A stretch of 64,000 nucleotides of DNA from Symsagittifera roscoffensis (Eukaryota > Xenacoelomorpha > Acoela > Convolutidae): contig NC_087071.1 of the NCBI RefSeq assembly GCF_963678635.1, forward strand, positions 186,001 to 250,000. Direction: 5' to 3'. Position 1 is the first letter of the stretch. Each line of letters opens with the position of its first letter. This document shows, one piece after another, positions 48,337 through 63,700 of this stretch. The position numbers and the translations under genes are program-made. Below the pieces are notes generated by a model that ran no database searches, was not told the DNA's origin, and was given only the letters and a program-made list of their open reading frames with translations.

Positions 48337-51300
48337 CATGATGTATCTCCATCTACAGTGGCGTCTGTATTATCATGAGTATTAAAGACAGGGTATTTAT
48401 GTGTGTGTACCTGACTGATGAACATGATGTATCTCCATCTACAGTGGCGTCTGTATTATCATGAGTATTAAAGACAGAGTGTTTATGTGTGTGTACCTGA
48501 CTGATGAACATGATGTATCTCCATCTACAGTGGCGTCTGTATTATCATGAGTATTAAAGACAGAGTGTTTATGTGTGTGTACCTGACTGATGAACATGAT
48601 GTATCTCCTTCTACCGTGGCGTCTGTATTGTCATGAGTATTAAAGAGAGAGTGTTTATGTGTGTGTACCTGACAGATGAACATGATGTATCTCCATCTGC
48701 AGTGGCGTCTGTATTGTCATGAGTATTAAAGAGAGAGTGTTTATGTGTGTGTACCTGACTGATGAACATGATGTATCTCCATCTACAGTGGCGTCTGTAT
48801 TATCATGAGTATTAAAGACAGAGTGTTTATGTGTGTGTACCTGACTGATGAACATGATGTATCTCCTTCTACCGTGGCGTCTGTATTGTCATGAGTATTA
48901 AAGAGAGAGTGTCTGTGTGTGTGTACCTGACAGATGAGCATGATGTATCTCCATCTACAGTGGCGTCTGTATTATCATGAGTATTAAAGACAGAGTGTTT
49001 ATGTGTGTGTACCTGACTGATGAACATGATGTATCTCCATCTACAGTGGCGTCTGTATTATCATGAGTATGAAAGACAGAGTGTTTATCTGTGTGTACCT
49101 GACAGATGAACATGATGTATCTCCTTCTACCGTGGCGTCTGTATTGTCATGAGTATTAAAGAGAGATTGTCTGTGTGTGTACCTGACAGATGAGCATGAT
49201 GTATCTCCATCTACAGTGGCGTCTGTATTATCATGAGTATTAAAGACAGGGTATTTATGTGTGTGTACCTGACTGATGAACATGATGTATCTCCATCTAC
49301 AGTGGCGTCTGTATTATCATGAGTATTAAAGACAGAGTGTTTATGTGTGTGTACCTGACTGATGAACATGATGTATCTCCATCTACAGTGGCGTCTGTAT
49401 TATCATGAGTATTAAAGACAGAGTGTTTATGTGTGTGTACCTGACTGATGAACATGATGTATCTCCTTCTACCGTGGCGTCTGTATTGTCATGAGTATTA
49501 AAGAGAGAGTGTTTATGTGTGTGTACCTGACAGATGAACATGATGTATCTCCATCTGCAGTGGCGTCTGTATTGTCATGAGTATTAAAGAGAGAGTGTTT
49601 ATGTGTGTGTACCTGACAGATGAACATGATGTATCTCCATCTACAGTGGCGTCTGTTTTGTCATGAGTATTAAAGAGAGAGTGTTTATCTGTGTGTACCT
49701 GACTGATGAACATGATGTATCTCCTTCTACCGTGGCGTCTGTATTGTCATGAGTATTAAAGAGAGAGTGTTTATGTGTGTGTACCTGACTGATGAACATG
49801 ATGTATCTCCTTCTACCGTGGCGTCTGTATTGTCATGAGTATTAAAGAGAGAGTGTTTATGTGTGTGTACCTGACTGATGAACATGATGTATCTCCATCT
49901 ACAGTGGCGTCTGTTTTATCATGAGTATGAAAGACAGAGTGTTTATCTGTGTGTACCTGACAGATGAAAATGATGTATCTCCATCTACAGTGGCGTCTGT
50001 ATTATCATGAGTATTAAAGACAGAGTGTTTATGTGTGTGTACCTGACTGATGAACATGATGTATCTCCTTCTACCGTGGCGTCTGTATTGTCATGAGTAT
50101 TAAAGAGAGAGTGTTTATGTGTGTGTACCTGACTGATGAACATGATGTATCTCCATCTACAGTGGCGTCTGTTTTATCATGAGTATGAAAGACAGAGTGT
50201 TTATCTGTGTGTACCTGACAGATGAACTTGATGTATCTCCATCTACAGTGGCGTCTGTATTATCATGAGTATTAAAGACAGAGTGTTTATGTGTGTGTAC
50301 CTGACTGATGAACATGATGTATCTCCTTCTACCGTGGCGTCTGTATTGTCATGAGTATTAAAGAGAGAGTGTTTATGTGTGTGTACCTGACAGATGAACT
50401 TGATGTATCTCCATCTACAGTGGCGTCTGTATTATCATGAGTATTAAAGACAGAGTGTTTATGTGTGTGTACCTGACTGATGAACATGATGTATCTCCTT
50501 CTACCGTGGCGTCTGTATTGTCATGAGTATTAAAGAGAGAGTGTTTATGTGTGTGTACCTGACTGATGAACATGATGTATCTCCATCTACAGTGGCGTAT
50601 GTTTTATCATGAGTATGAAAGACAGAGTGTTTATCTGTGTGTACCTGACAGATGAACATGATGTATCTCCATCTACAGTGGCGTCTGTATTATCATGAGT
50701 ATTAAAGACAGAGTGTGTATATGTGTGTGTACCTGACAGATAAATATGATGTATCTCCAACTACAGTGGCGTCTGTTTTATCATGAGTATGAAAGAGATA
50801 GTGTATGTGTGTGTACCTGACAGATGAACATGATGTATCTCCATCTACAGTGGCGTCTGTAATATCATGAGTATGAAAGACAGAGTGTTTATGTGTGTGT
50901 ACCTGACTGATGAACATGATGTATCTCCATCTACAGTGGCGTCTGTATTATCATGAGTATTAAAGAGAGAGTGTTTATGTGTGTGTACCTGACAGATGAA
51001 CATGATGTATCTCCATCTACAGTGGCGTCTGTAATATCATGAGTATTAAAGACAGAGTGTTTATGTGTGTGTACCTGAGAGATGAACATGATGTATCTTC
51101 ATCTACAGTGGCGTCTGTATTATCATGAGTATTAAAGACATAGTGTTTATGTGTGTGTACCTGACAGATGAACATGATGTATCTCCATCTACAGTGGCGT
51201 CTGTATTATCATGAGTATTAAAGACAGAGTGTTTATGTGTGTGTACCTGACTGATGAACATGATGTATCTCCTTCTACCGTGGCGTCTGTATTGTCATGA

Positions 51301-54300
51301 GTATTAAAGAGAGAGTGTTTATGTGTGTGTACCTGACTGATGAACATGATGTATCTCCATCTACAGTGGCGTCTGTTTTATCATGAGTATGAAAGACAGA
51401 GTGTTTATCTGTGTGTACCTGACAGATGAACATGATGTATCTCCATCTACAGTGGCGTCTGTATTATCATGAGTATTAAAGACAGAGTGTGTATATGTGT
51501 GTGTACCTGACAGATGAATATGATGTATCTCCATCTACATTGGCGTCTGTTTTATCATGAGTATGAAAGAGAGAGTGTATGTGTGTGTACCGGACAGATG
51601 AACATGATGTATCTCCATCTACAGTGGCGTCTGTAATATCATGAGTATGAAAGACAGAATGTTTATGTGTGTGTACCTGACTGTTGAACATGATGTATCT
51701 CCTTCTACAGTGGCGTCTGTATTATCATGAGTATTAAAGAGAGAGTGTTTATGTGTGTGTACCTGAGAGATGAACATGATGTATCTTCATCTACAGTGGC
51801 GTCTGTATTATCATGAGTATTAAAGACAGAGTGTTTATGTGTGTGTACCTGACAGATGAACATGATGTATCTCCATCTACAGTGGCGTCTGTATTATCAT
51901 GAGTATTAAAGACAGAGTGTTTATGTGTGTGTACCTGACTGATGAACATGATGTATCTCCTTCTACCGTGGCGTCTGTATTGTCATGAGTAATAAAGAGA
52001 GAGTGTTTATGTGTGTGTGTACCTGACTGATGAACATGATGTATCTCCATCTACAGTGGCGTCTGTTTCATCATGAGTATGAAAAACAGAGTGTTTATCT
52101 GTGTGTACCTGACAGATGAACATGATGTATCTCCATCTACAGTGGCGTCTGTATTATCATGAGTATTAAAGACAGAGTGTTTATGTGTGTGTACCTGACT
52201 GATGAACATGATGTATCTCCTTCTACCGTGGCGTCTGTATTGTCATGAGTATTAAAGAGAGAGTGTTTATGTGTGTGTACCTGACTGATGAACATGATGT
52301 ATCTCCATCTACAGTGGCGTCTGTTTTATCATGAGTATGAAAGACAGAGTGTTTATCTGTGTGTGCCTGACAGATGAACATGATGTATCTCCATCTACAG
52401 TGTCGTCTGTTTTATCATGAGTATTAAAGACAGAGTGTGTATATGTGTGTGTATCTGACAGATGAGTATGATGTATCTCCATCTGCAGTGGCGTCTGTTT
52501 TATCATGAGTATGAAAGAGAGAGTGTATGTGTGTGTACCTGACTGATGAACATGATGTATCTCCATCCACAGTGGCGTCTGTAATATCATGAGTATGAAA
52601 GACAGAGTGTTTATGTGTGTGTACCTGACTGATGAACATGATGTATCTCCATCTACAGTGGCGTCTGTATTATCATGAGCATTAAAGAGAGAGTGTTTAT
52701 GTGTGTGTACCTGACAGATGAACACGATGTATCTCCATCTACAGTGGCGTCTGTAATATCATGAGTATTAAAGACAGAGTGTTTATGTGTGTGTACCTGA
52801 GAGATGAACATGATGTATCTCCATCTACAGTGGCGTCTGTATTATCATGAGTATTAAGGACAGAGTGTTTATGTGTGTGTACCTGAGAGATGAACATGAT
52901 GTATCTCCATCTACAGTGGCGTCTGTATTATCATGAGTATTAAAGACAGAGTGTTTATGTGTGTGTACCTGACTGATGAACATGATGTATCTCCATCTAC
53001 AGTGGCGTCTGTATTATCATGAGTATGAAAGACAGAGTGTTTATGTGTGTGTACCTGACTGATGAACATGATGTATCTCCATCTACAGTGGCGTCTGTAT
53101 TATCATGAGTATTAAAGAGAGAGTGTTTATGTGTGTGTACCTGACAGATGAACATGATGTATCTCCATCTACAGTGGCGTCTGTAATATCATGAGTATTA
53201 AAGACAGAGTGTTTATGTGTGTGTACCTGACTGATGAACATGATGTATCTCCATCTACAGTGGCGTCTGTAATATCATGAGTATGAAAGACAGAGTGTTT
53301 ATGTGTGTGTACCTGACTGATGAATATGATGTATCTCCATCTACAGTGGCGTCTGTAATATCATGAGTATTAAAGAGAGAGTGTTTATGTGTGTGTACCT
53401 GACAGATGAACATGATGTATCTCCATCTACAGTGGCGTCTGTATTATCATGAGTATTAAAGACAGAGTGTTTATGTGTGTGTACCTGACTGATGAACATG
53501 ATGTATCTCCATCTACAGTGGAGTCTGTATTATCATGAGTATTAAAAAGAGAGTGTTTATGTGTGTGTACCTGACAGATGAACATGATGTATCTCCATCT
53601 ACAGTGGCGTCTGTATTATCATGAGTATTAAAGACAGAGTGTTTATGTGTGTGTACCTGACTGATGAACATGATGTATCTCCATCTACAGTGGCGTCTGT
53701 AATATCATGAGTATGAAAGACAGAGTGTTTATGTGTGTGTACCTGACTGATGAACATGATGTATCTCCATCTACAGTGGCGTCTGAATTATCATGAGTAT
53801 TAAAGAGAGAGTGTTTATGTGTGTGTACCTGACTGATGAACATGATGTATCTCCATCTACAGTGGCGTCTGTATTATCATGAGTATTAAAGACAGAGTGT
53901 TTATGTGTGTGTACCTGACTGATGAACTTGATGTATCTACATCTACAGTGGCGTCTGTATTATCATGAGTATTAAAGACAGAGTGTTTATGTGTGTGTAC
54001 CTGGCTGATGAACATGATGTATCTCCATCTACAGTGGCGTCTGTATTATCATGAGTATTAAAGACAGAGTGTTTATGTGTGTGTACCTGACTGATGAACA
54101 TGATGTATCTCCATCTACAGTGGCGTCTGTAATATCATGAGTATGAAAGACAGAGTGTTTATGTGTGTGTACCTGACTGATGAATATGATGTATCTCCAT
54201 CTACAGTGGCGTCTGTATTATCATGAGTATTAAAGAGAGAGTGTTTATGTGTGTGTACCTGACAGATGAACATGATGTATCTCCATCTACAGTGGCGTCT

Positions 54301-57300
54301 GTATTATCATGAGTATTAAAGACATAGTGTTTATGTGTGTGTACCTGACTGATGAACATGATGTATCTCCAACTACAGTGGAGTCTGTATTATCATGAGT
54401 ATTAAAAAGAGAGTGTTTATGTGTGTGTACCTGACAGATGAACATGATGTATCTCCATCTACAGTGGCGTCTGTATTATCATGAGTATTAAAGACAGAGT
54501 GTTTATGTGTGTGTACCTGACTGATGAACATGATGTATCTCCATCTACAGTGGCGTCTGTAATATCATGAGTATGAAAGACAGAGTGTTTATGTGTGTGT
54601 ACCTGACTGATGAACATGATGTATCTCCATCTACAGTGGCGTCTGTATTATGATGAGTATTAAAGACAGAGTGTTTATGTGTGTGTACCTGACTGATGAA
54701 CTTGATGTATCTCCATCTACAGTGGCGTCTGTATTATCACGAGTATTAAAGAGAGAGTGTTTATGTGTGTGTACCTGACTGATGAACATGATGTATCTCC
54801 ATCTACAGTGGCGTCTGTATTATCATGAGTATTAAAGACAGAGTGTTTATGTGTGTGTACCTGACTGATGAACATGATGTATCTCCATCTACAGTGGCGT
54901 CTGTATTATCATGAGTATGAAAGACAGAGTGTTTATGTGTGTGTACCTGACTGATGAACATGATGTATCTCCATCTACAGTGGCGTCTGTATTATCATGA
55001 GTATTAAAGAGAGAGTGTTTATGTGTGTGTACCTGACAGATGAACATGATGTATCTCCATCTACAGTGGCGTCTGTAATATCATGAGTATTAAAGACAGA
55101 GTGTTTATGTGTGTGTACCTGACTGATGAACATGATGTATCTCCATCTACAGTGGCGTCTGTATTATCATGAGTATTAAAGAGAGAGTGTTTATGTGTGT
55201 GTACCTGACAGATGAAGACGATGTATCTCCATCTACAGTGGCGTCTGTAATATCATGAGTATTAAAGACAGAGTGTTTATGTGTGTGTACCTGAGAGATG
55301 AACATGATGTATCTCCATCTACAGTGGCGTCTGTATTATCATGAGTATAAAAGACAGAGTGTTTATGTGTGTGTACCTGAGAGATGAACATGATGTATCT
55401 CCATCTACAGTGGCGTCTGTATTATCATGAGTATTAAAGACAGAGTGTTTATGTGTGTGTACCTGACAGATGAACATGATGTATCTCCATCTACAGTGGC
55501 GTCTGTAATATCATGAGTATGAAAGAGAGAGTGTATGTGTGTGTACCTGACTGATGAACATGATGTATCTCCATCTACAGTGGCGTCTGTATTATCATGA
55601 GTATGAAAGACAGAGTGTTTATGTGTGTGTACCTGACTGATGAACATGATGCATCTCCATCTACAGTGGCGTCTGTATTGTCATGAGTATTAAAGAGAGA
55701 GTGTTTATGTGTGTGTACCTGACAGATGAACATGATGTATCTCCATCTACAGTGGCGTCTGTAATATCATGAGTATTAAAGACAGAGTGTTTATGTGTGT
55801 GTACCTGACTGATGAACATGATGTATCTCCATCTACAGTGGCGTCTGTATTATCATGAGTATTAAAGACAGAGTGTATGTGTGTGTACCTGACAGATGAA
55901 CATGATGTATCTCCATCTACAGTGGCGTCTGTATTATCATGAGTATGAAAGAGAGAGTGTATGTGTGTGTACCTGACTGATGAACATGATGTATCTCCAT
56001 CTGCCGTGGCGCCTGTATTATCATGAGTTTTAAAGAGAGAGTTTATGTGTGTGTACCTGACAGATGAACATGATTTATCTCCATCTACAGTGGCGTCTGT
56101 ATTATCATGAGAATTAAAGACAGAGTGTTTATGTGTGTGTACCTGGCTGATGAACATGATGTAACTCCATCTACAGTGGCGTCTGTATTATCATGAGTAT
56201 TAAAGAGAGAGTGTTTATGTGTGTGTACCTGACAGATGAATATGATGTATCTCCATCTACAGTGGCGTCTGTATTATCATGAGTATTAAAGACAGAGTGT
56301 TTATGTGTGTGTACCTGACAGATGAACATGATGTATCTCCATCTACAGTGGCGTCTGTATTATCATGAGTATTAAAGACAGAGTGTTTATGTGTGTGTAC
56401 CTGACAGATGAACATGAGGTATCTCCATATACAGTGGCGTCTGTATTATCATGAGTATTAAAGACAGAGTGTTTATGTGTGTGTACCTGACTGATGAACA
56501 TGATGTATCTCCATCTACAGTGGCGTCTGTATTATCATGAGTATTAAAGACAGAGTGTTTATGTGTGTGTACCTGACTGATGAACATGATGTATCTCCAT
56601 CTACAGTGGCGTCTGTATTATCATGAGTATTAAAGAAAGCGTGTTTATGTGTGTGTACCTGACAGATGAACATGATGTATCTCCATCTACAGTGGCGTCT
56701 GTATTTCCATGAGTATTAAAGACAGAGTGTTTATGTGTGTGTACCTGACAGATGAACATGATGTATCTCCATCTACAGTGGCGTCTGTATTATCATGAGT
56801 ATTAAAGACAGAGTGTTTATGTGTGTGTGCCTGACAGTTGAACATGATGTATCTCCATCTACAGTGGCGTCTGTATTATCATGAGTATTAAAGACAGAGT
56901 GTTTATGTGTGTGTACCTGACAGATGAACATGATGTATCTCCATCTACAGTGGCGTCTGTATTATCATGAGTTTTAAAGACAGAGTGTTTATGTGTGTGT
57001 ACCTGACTGATGAACATGATGTATCTCCATCTACAGTGGCGTCTGTATTATCATGAGTATTAAAGACAGAGTGTTTATGTGTGTGTGCCTGACAGTTGAA
57101 CATGATGTATCTCCATCTACAGTGGCGTCTGTATTATCATGAGTTTGAAAGACAGAGTGTTTATGTGTGTGTACCTGACTGATGAACATGATGTATCTCC
57201 ATCTACAGTGGCGGCTGTATTATCATGAGTATTAAAGACAGAGTGTTTATGTGTGTGTACCTGACTGATGAACATGATGTATCTCCATCTACAGTGGCGT

Positions 57301-59259
57301 CTGTATTATCATGAGTATTAAAGAAAGCGTGTTTATGTGTGTGTACCTGACAGATGAACATGATGTATCTCCATCTACAGTGGCGTCTGTATTTCCATGA
57401 GTATTAAAGACAGAGTGTTTATGTGTGTGTACCTGACAGATGAACATGATGTATCTCCATCTACAGTGGCGTCTGTATTATCATGAGTAATAAAGACAGA
57501 GTGTTTATGTGTGTGTGCCTGACAGTTGAACATGATGTATCTCCATCTACAGTGGCGTCTGTATTATCATGAGTTTTAAAGACAGAGTGTTTATGTGTGT
57601 GTACCTGACTGATGAACATGATGTATCTCCATCTACAGTGGCGGCTGTATTATCATGAGTATTAAAGACAGAGTGTTTATGTGTGTGTACCTGACAGATG
57701 AACATGATGTATCTCCATCTACAGTGGCGTTTCTATTATCATGAGTATTAAAGACAGAGTGTTTATGTGTGTGTACCTGACAGATGAACATGATGTATCT
57801 CCATCTACAGTGGCGTCTGTATTATCATGAGTATTAAAGACAGAGTGTTTATGTGTGTGTACCTGACTGATGAACATGATGTATCTCCATCTACAGTGGC
57901 GTCTGTATTATCATGAGTATTAAAGACAGAGTGTTTATGTGTGTGTACCTGACAGATGAACATGATGTATCTCCATCTAGAGTGGCGTCTGTATTATCAT
58001 GAGTATTAAAGACAGAGTGTTTATGTGTGTGTACCTGACAGATGAACATGATTTATCTCCATCTACAGTGGCGTCTGTAATATCATGAGTATTAAAGACA
58101 GAGTGTTTATGTGTGTGCACCTGACAGATGAACATGATGTATCTCCATCTACAGTGGCGTCTGTAATATCATGAGTATTAAAGACAGAGTGTTTATGTGT
58201 GTGTACCTGACAGATGAACATGATGTATCTCCATCTACAGTGGTGTCTGTAATATCATGAGTATTAAAGACAGAGTGTTTATGTGTGTGTACCTGACTGA
58301 TGAACATGATGTATCTCCATCTACAGTGGCGTCTGTATTATCATGAGTATTAAAGACAGTGTGTTTATGTGTGTGTACCTGACAGATGAACATGATGTAT
58401 CTCCATCTACAGTGGCGTCTGTATTATCATGAGTATTAAAGACAGAGTGTTTATGTGTGTGTACCTGACTGATGAACATGATGTATCTCCATCTACAGTG
58501 GCGTCTGTAATATCATGAGTATTAAAGACAGAGTGTTTATGTGTGTGTACCTGACAGATGAACATTATGTATCTCCATCTACAGTGGCGTCTGTATTATC
58601 ATGAGTATTAAAGACAGAGTATTTATGTGTGTGTACTTGACTGATGAACATGATGTATCTCCATCTACAGTGGCGTCTGTATTATCATGAGTATTAAAGA
58701 CAGAGTGTTTATGTGTGTGTACCTGACTGATGAACATGATGTATCTCCATCTACAGTGGCGTCTGTATTATCATGAGTATTAAAGACAGAGTGTTTATGT
58801 GTGTGTACCTGACTGATGAACATGATGTATCTCCATCTACAGTGGCGTCTGTAATAACATGAGTATTAAAGACAGAGTGTTTATGTGTGTGTAAGTGACA
58901 GATGAACATGATGTATCTCCATCTACAGTGGCGTCTGTATTATCATGAGTATTAAAGACAGAGTGTTTATGTGTGTGTACCTGACAGATGAACATGATGT
59001 ATCTCCATCTACAGTGGCGTCTGTAATATCATGAGTATTAAACACAGAGTGTTTATGTGTGTGTACCTGACAGATGAACATGATGTATCTCCATCTACAG
59101 TGGCGTCTGTAATATCATGAGTATTAAAGACAGAGTGTTTATGTGTGTGTACCTGACAGATGAACATGATGTATCTCCATCTACAGTGGCGTCTGTAATA
59201 TCATGAGTATTAAAGACAGAGTGTTTATGTGTGTGTACCTGACTGATGAACATGATGTA

Positions 59260-62200
59260 TCTCCATCTACAATGGCGTCTGTATTATCATGAGTATTAAA
59301 GACAGAGTGTTTATGTGTGTGTACCTGACTGATGAACATGATGTATCTCCATCTACAGTGGCGTCTGTAATATCATGAGTATTAAAGACAGAGTGTTTAT
59401 ATGTGTGTACCTGACAGATGAACATGATAAATCTCCATCTACAGTGGCGTCTGTATTATCATGAGTATTAAAGACAGAGTGTTTATGTGTGTGTACCTGA
59501 CTGATGAACATGATGTATCTCCATCTACAGTGGCGTCTGTATTATCATGAGTATTAAAGACAGAGTGTTTATGTGTGTGTACCTGACTGATGAACATGAT
59601 GTATCTCCATCTACAGTGGCGTCTGTATTATCATGAGTATTAAAGACAGAGTGTTTATGTGTGTGTACCTGACTGATGAACATGATGTATCTCCATCTAC
59701 AGTGGCGTCTGTAATAACATGAGTATTAAAGACAGAGTGTTTATGTGTGTGTACCTGACAGATGAACATGATGTATCTCCATCTACAGTGGCGTCTGTAT
59801 TATCATGAGTATTAAATACAGAGTGTTTATGTGTGTGTACCTGACAGATGAACATGATGTATCTCCATCTACAGTGGCGTCTGTAATATCATGAGTATTA
59901 AACACAGAGTATTTATGTGTGTGTACCTGACAGATGAACATGATGTATCTCCATCTACAGTGGCGTCGGTAATATCATGAGTATTAAAGACAGAGTGTTT
60001 ATGTGTGTGTACCTGACAGATGAACATGATGTATCTCCATCTACAGTGGCGTCTGTAATATCATGAGTATTAAAGACAGAGTGTTTATGTGTGTGTACCT
60101 GACTGATGAACATGATGTATATCCATCTACAATGGCGTCTGTATTATCATGAGTATTAAAGACAGAGTGTTTATGTGTGTGTACCTGACTGATGAACATG
60201 ATGTATCTCCATCTACAGTGGCGTCTGTAATATCATGAGTATTAAAGACAGAGTGTTTATGTGTGTGTACCTGACTGATGAACATGATGTATCTCCATCT
60301 ACAGTGGCGTCTGTATTATCATGAGTATTAAAGACAGAGTGTTTATGTGTGTGTACCTGACAGATGAACATGATGTATCTCCATCTACAGTGGCGTCTGT
60401 ATTATCATGAGTATTAAAGACAGAGTGTTTATGTGTGTGTACCTGACTGATGAACATGATGTATCTCCATCTACAGTGGCGTCTGTATTATCATGAGTAT
60501 TAAAGACAGAGTGTTTATGTGTGTGTACCTGACAGATGAACATGATGTATCTCCATCTACAGTGGCGTCTGTAATATCATGAGTATGAAAGAGAGAGTGT
60601 ATGTGTGTGTACCTGACTGATGAACATGATGTATCTCCATCTACAGTGGCGTCTGTATTATCATGAGTATGAAAGACAGAGTGTTTATGTGTGTGTACCT
60701 GACAGATGAACATGATGTATCTCCATCTACAGTGGCGTCTGTAATATCATGAGTATTAAACACAGAGTGTTTATGTGTGTGTATCTGACAGATGAACATG
60801 ATGTATCTCCATCTACAGTGGCGTCTGTAATATCATGAGTATTAAACACAGAGTATTTATGTGTGTGTACCTGACAGATGAACATGATGTATCTCCATCT
60901 ACAGTGGCGTCGGTAATATCATGAGTATTAAAGACAGAGTGTTTATGTGTGTGTACCTGACAGATGAACATGATGTATCTCCATCTACAGTGGCGTCTGT
61001 AATATCATGAGTATTAAAGACAGAGTGTTTATGTGTGTGTACCTGACTGATGAACATGATGTATATCCATCTACAATGGCGTCTGTATTATCATGAGTAT
61101 TAAAGACAGAGTGTTTATGTGTGTGTACCTGACTGATGAACATGATGTATCTCCATCTACAGTGGCGTCTGTAATATCATGAGTATTAAAGACAGAGTGT
61201 TTATGTGTGTGTACCTGACTGATGAACATGATGTATCTCCATCTACAGTGGCGTCTGTATTATCATGAGTATTAAAGACAGAGTGTTTATGTGTGTGTAC
61301 CTGACAGATGAACATGATGTATCTCCATCTACAGTGGCGTCTGTATTATCATGAGTATTAAAGACAGAGTGTTTATGTGTGTGTACCTGACTGATGAACA
61401 TGATGTATCTCCATCTACAGTGGCGTCTGTATTATCATGAGTATTAAAGACAGAGTGTTTATGTGTGTGTACCTGACAGATGAACATGATGTATCTCCAT
61501 CTACAGTGGCGTCTGTAATATCATGAGTATGAAAGAGAGAGTGTATGTGTGTGTACCTGACTGATGAACATGATGTATCTCCATCTACAGTGGCGTCTGT
61601 ATTATCATGAGTATGAAAGACAGAGTGTTTATGTGTGTGTACCTGACAGATGAACATGATGTATCTCCATCTACAGTGGCGTCTGTAATATCATGAGTAT
61701 TAAACACAGAGTGTTTATGTGTGTGTACCTGACAGATGAACATGATGTATCTCCATCTACAGTGGCGTCTGTAATATCATGAGTATTAAAGACAGAGTGT
61801 TTATGTGTGTGTACCTGACAGATGAACATGATGTATCTCCATCTACAGTGGCGTCTGTAATATCATGAGTATTAAAGACAGAGTGTTTATGTGTGTGTAC
61901 CTGACTGATGAACATGATGTATCTCCATCTACAATGGCGTCTGTATTATCATGAGTATTAAAGACAGAGTGTTTATGTGTGTGTACCTGACAGATGAACA
62001 TGATGTATCTCCATCTACAGTGGCGTCTGTATTATCATGAGTATTAAAGACAGAGTGTTTATGTGTGTGTACCTGACTGATGAATATGATGTATCTCCAT
62101 CTACAGTGGAGTCTGTATTATCATGAGTATTAAAGACAGAGTGTTTATGTGTGTGTACCTGACAGATGAACATGATGTATCTCCATCATCTGTAATATCA

Positions 62201-63700
62201 TGAGTATGAAATATCATGAGTATTAAAGACAGAGTGTTTATGTGTGTGTACCTGACTGATGAACATGATGTATCTCCATCTACAGTGGCGTCTGTATTAT
62301 CATGAGTATTAAAGACGGAGTGTTTATGTGTGTGTACCTGACAGATGAACATGATGTATCTCCATCTACAGTGGCGTCTGTATTATCATGAGTATTAAAG
62401 ACAGAGTGTTTATGTGTGTGTACCTGACTGATGAACATGATGTATCTCCATCTACAGTGGCGTCTGTATTATCATGAGTATTAAAGACAGAGTGTTTATG
62501 TGTGTGTACCTGACAGATGAACATGATGTATCTCCATCTACAGTGGCGTCTGTAATATCATGAGTATGAAAGAGAGAGTGTATGTGTGTGTACCTGACTG
62601 ATGAACATGATGTATCTCCATCTACAGTGGCGTCTGTATTATCATGAGTATGAAAGACAGAGTGTTTATGTGTGTGTACCTGACAGATGAACATGATGTA
62701 TCTCCATCTACAGTGGCGTCTGTAATATCATGAGTATTAAACACAGAGTGTTTATGTGTGTGTACCTGACAGATGAACATGATGTATCTCCATCTACAGT
62801 GGCGTCTGTAATATCATGAGTATTAAAGACAGAGTGTTTATGTGTGTGTACCTGACAGATGAACATGATGTATCTCCATCTACAGTGGCGTCTGTAATAT
62901 CATGAGTATTAAAGACAGAGTGTTTATGTGTGTGTACCTGACTGATGAACATGATGTATCTCCATCTACAATGGCGTCTGTATTATCATGAGTATTAAAG
63001 ACAGAGTGTTTATGTGTGTGTACCTGACAGATGAACATGATGTATCTCCATCTACAGTGGCGTCTGTATTATCATGAGTATTAAAGACAGAGTGTTTATG
63101 TGTGTGTACCTGACTGATGAATATGATGTATCTCCATCTACAGTGGAGTCTGTATTATCATGAGTATTAAAGACAGAGTGTTTATGTGTGTGTACCTGAC
63201 AGATGAACATGATGTATCTCCATCTACAGTGGCGTCTGTAATATCATGAGTATGAAAGAGAGAGTGTATGTGTGTGTACCTGATTGATGAACATGATGTA
63301 TCTCCATCTACAGTGGCGTCTGTATTATCATGAGTATGAAAGACAGAGTGTTTATGTGTGTGTACCTGACAGATAAACATGATGTATCTCCATCTACAGT
63401 GGCGTCTGTAATATCATGAGTATTAAACACAGAGTGTTTATGTGTGTGTACCTGACAGATGAACATGATGTATCTCCATCTACAGTGGCGTCTGTAATAT
63501 CATGAGTATTAAAGACAGAGTGTTTATGTGTGTGTACCTGACAGATGAACATGATGTATCTCCATCTACAGTGGCGTCTGTAATATCATGAGTATTAAAG
63601 ACAGAGTGTTTATGTGTGTGTACCTGACTGATGAACATGATGTATCTCCATCTACAATGGCGTCTGTATTATCATGAGTATTAAAGACAGAGTGTTTATG
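59260..63700. repeat. Higher-order duplications in the second array (8-12 units)
   Basis: The rare CTACAATGG unit recurs at about 59271, 60131, 61075, 61933, 62970 and 63656. Spacings are near 860, 944, 858, 1037 and 686 bp. A GCGTCGGTAAT variant recurs about 944 bp apart (near 59966 and 60909). Blocks of 8-12 units have been duplicated recently. Confidence 0.8.
62185..62225. repeat. Rearranged partial unit in the second array
   Basis: The regular unit is broken: CTCCATC runs straight into ATCTGTAATATCATG, and ATATCATGAGTAT appears twice in close succession. This is a local deletion plus short duplication. Confidence 0.85.
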
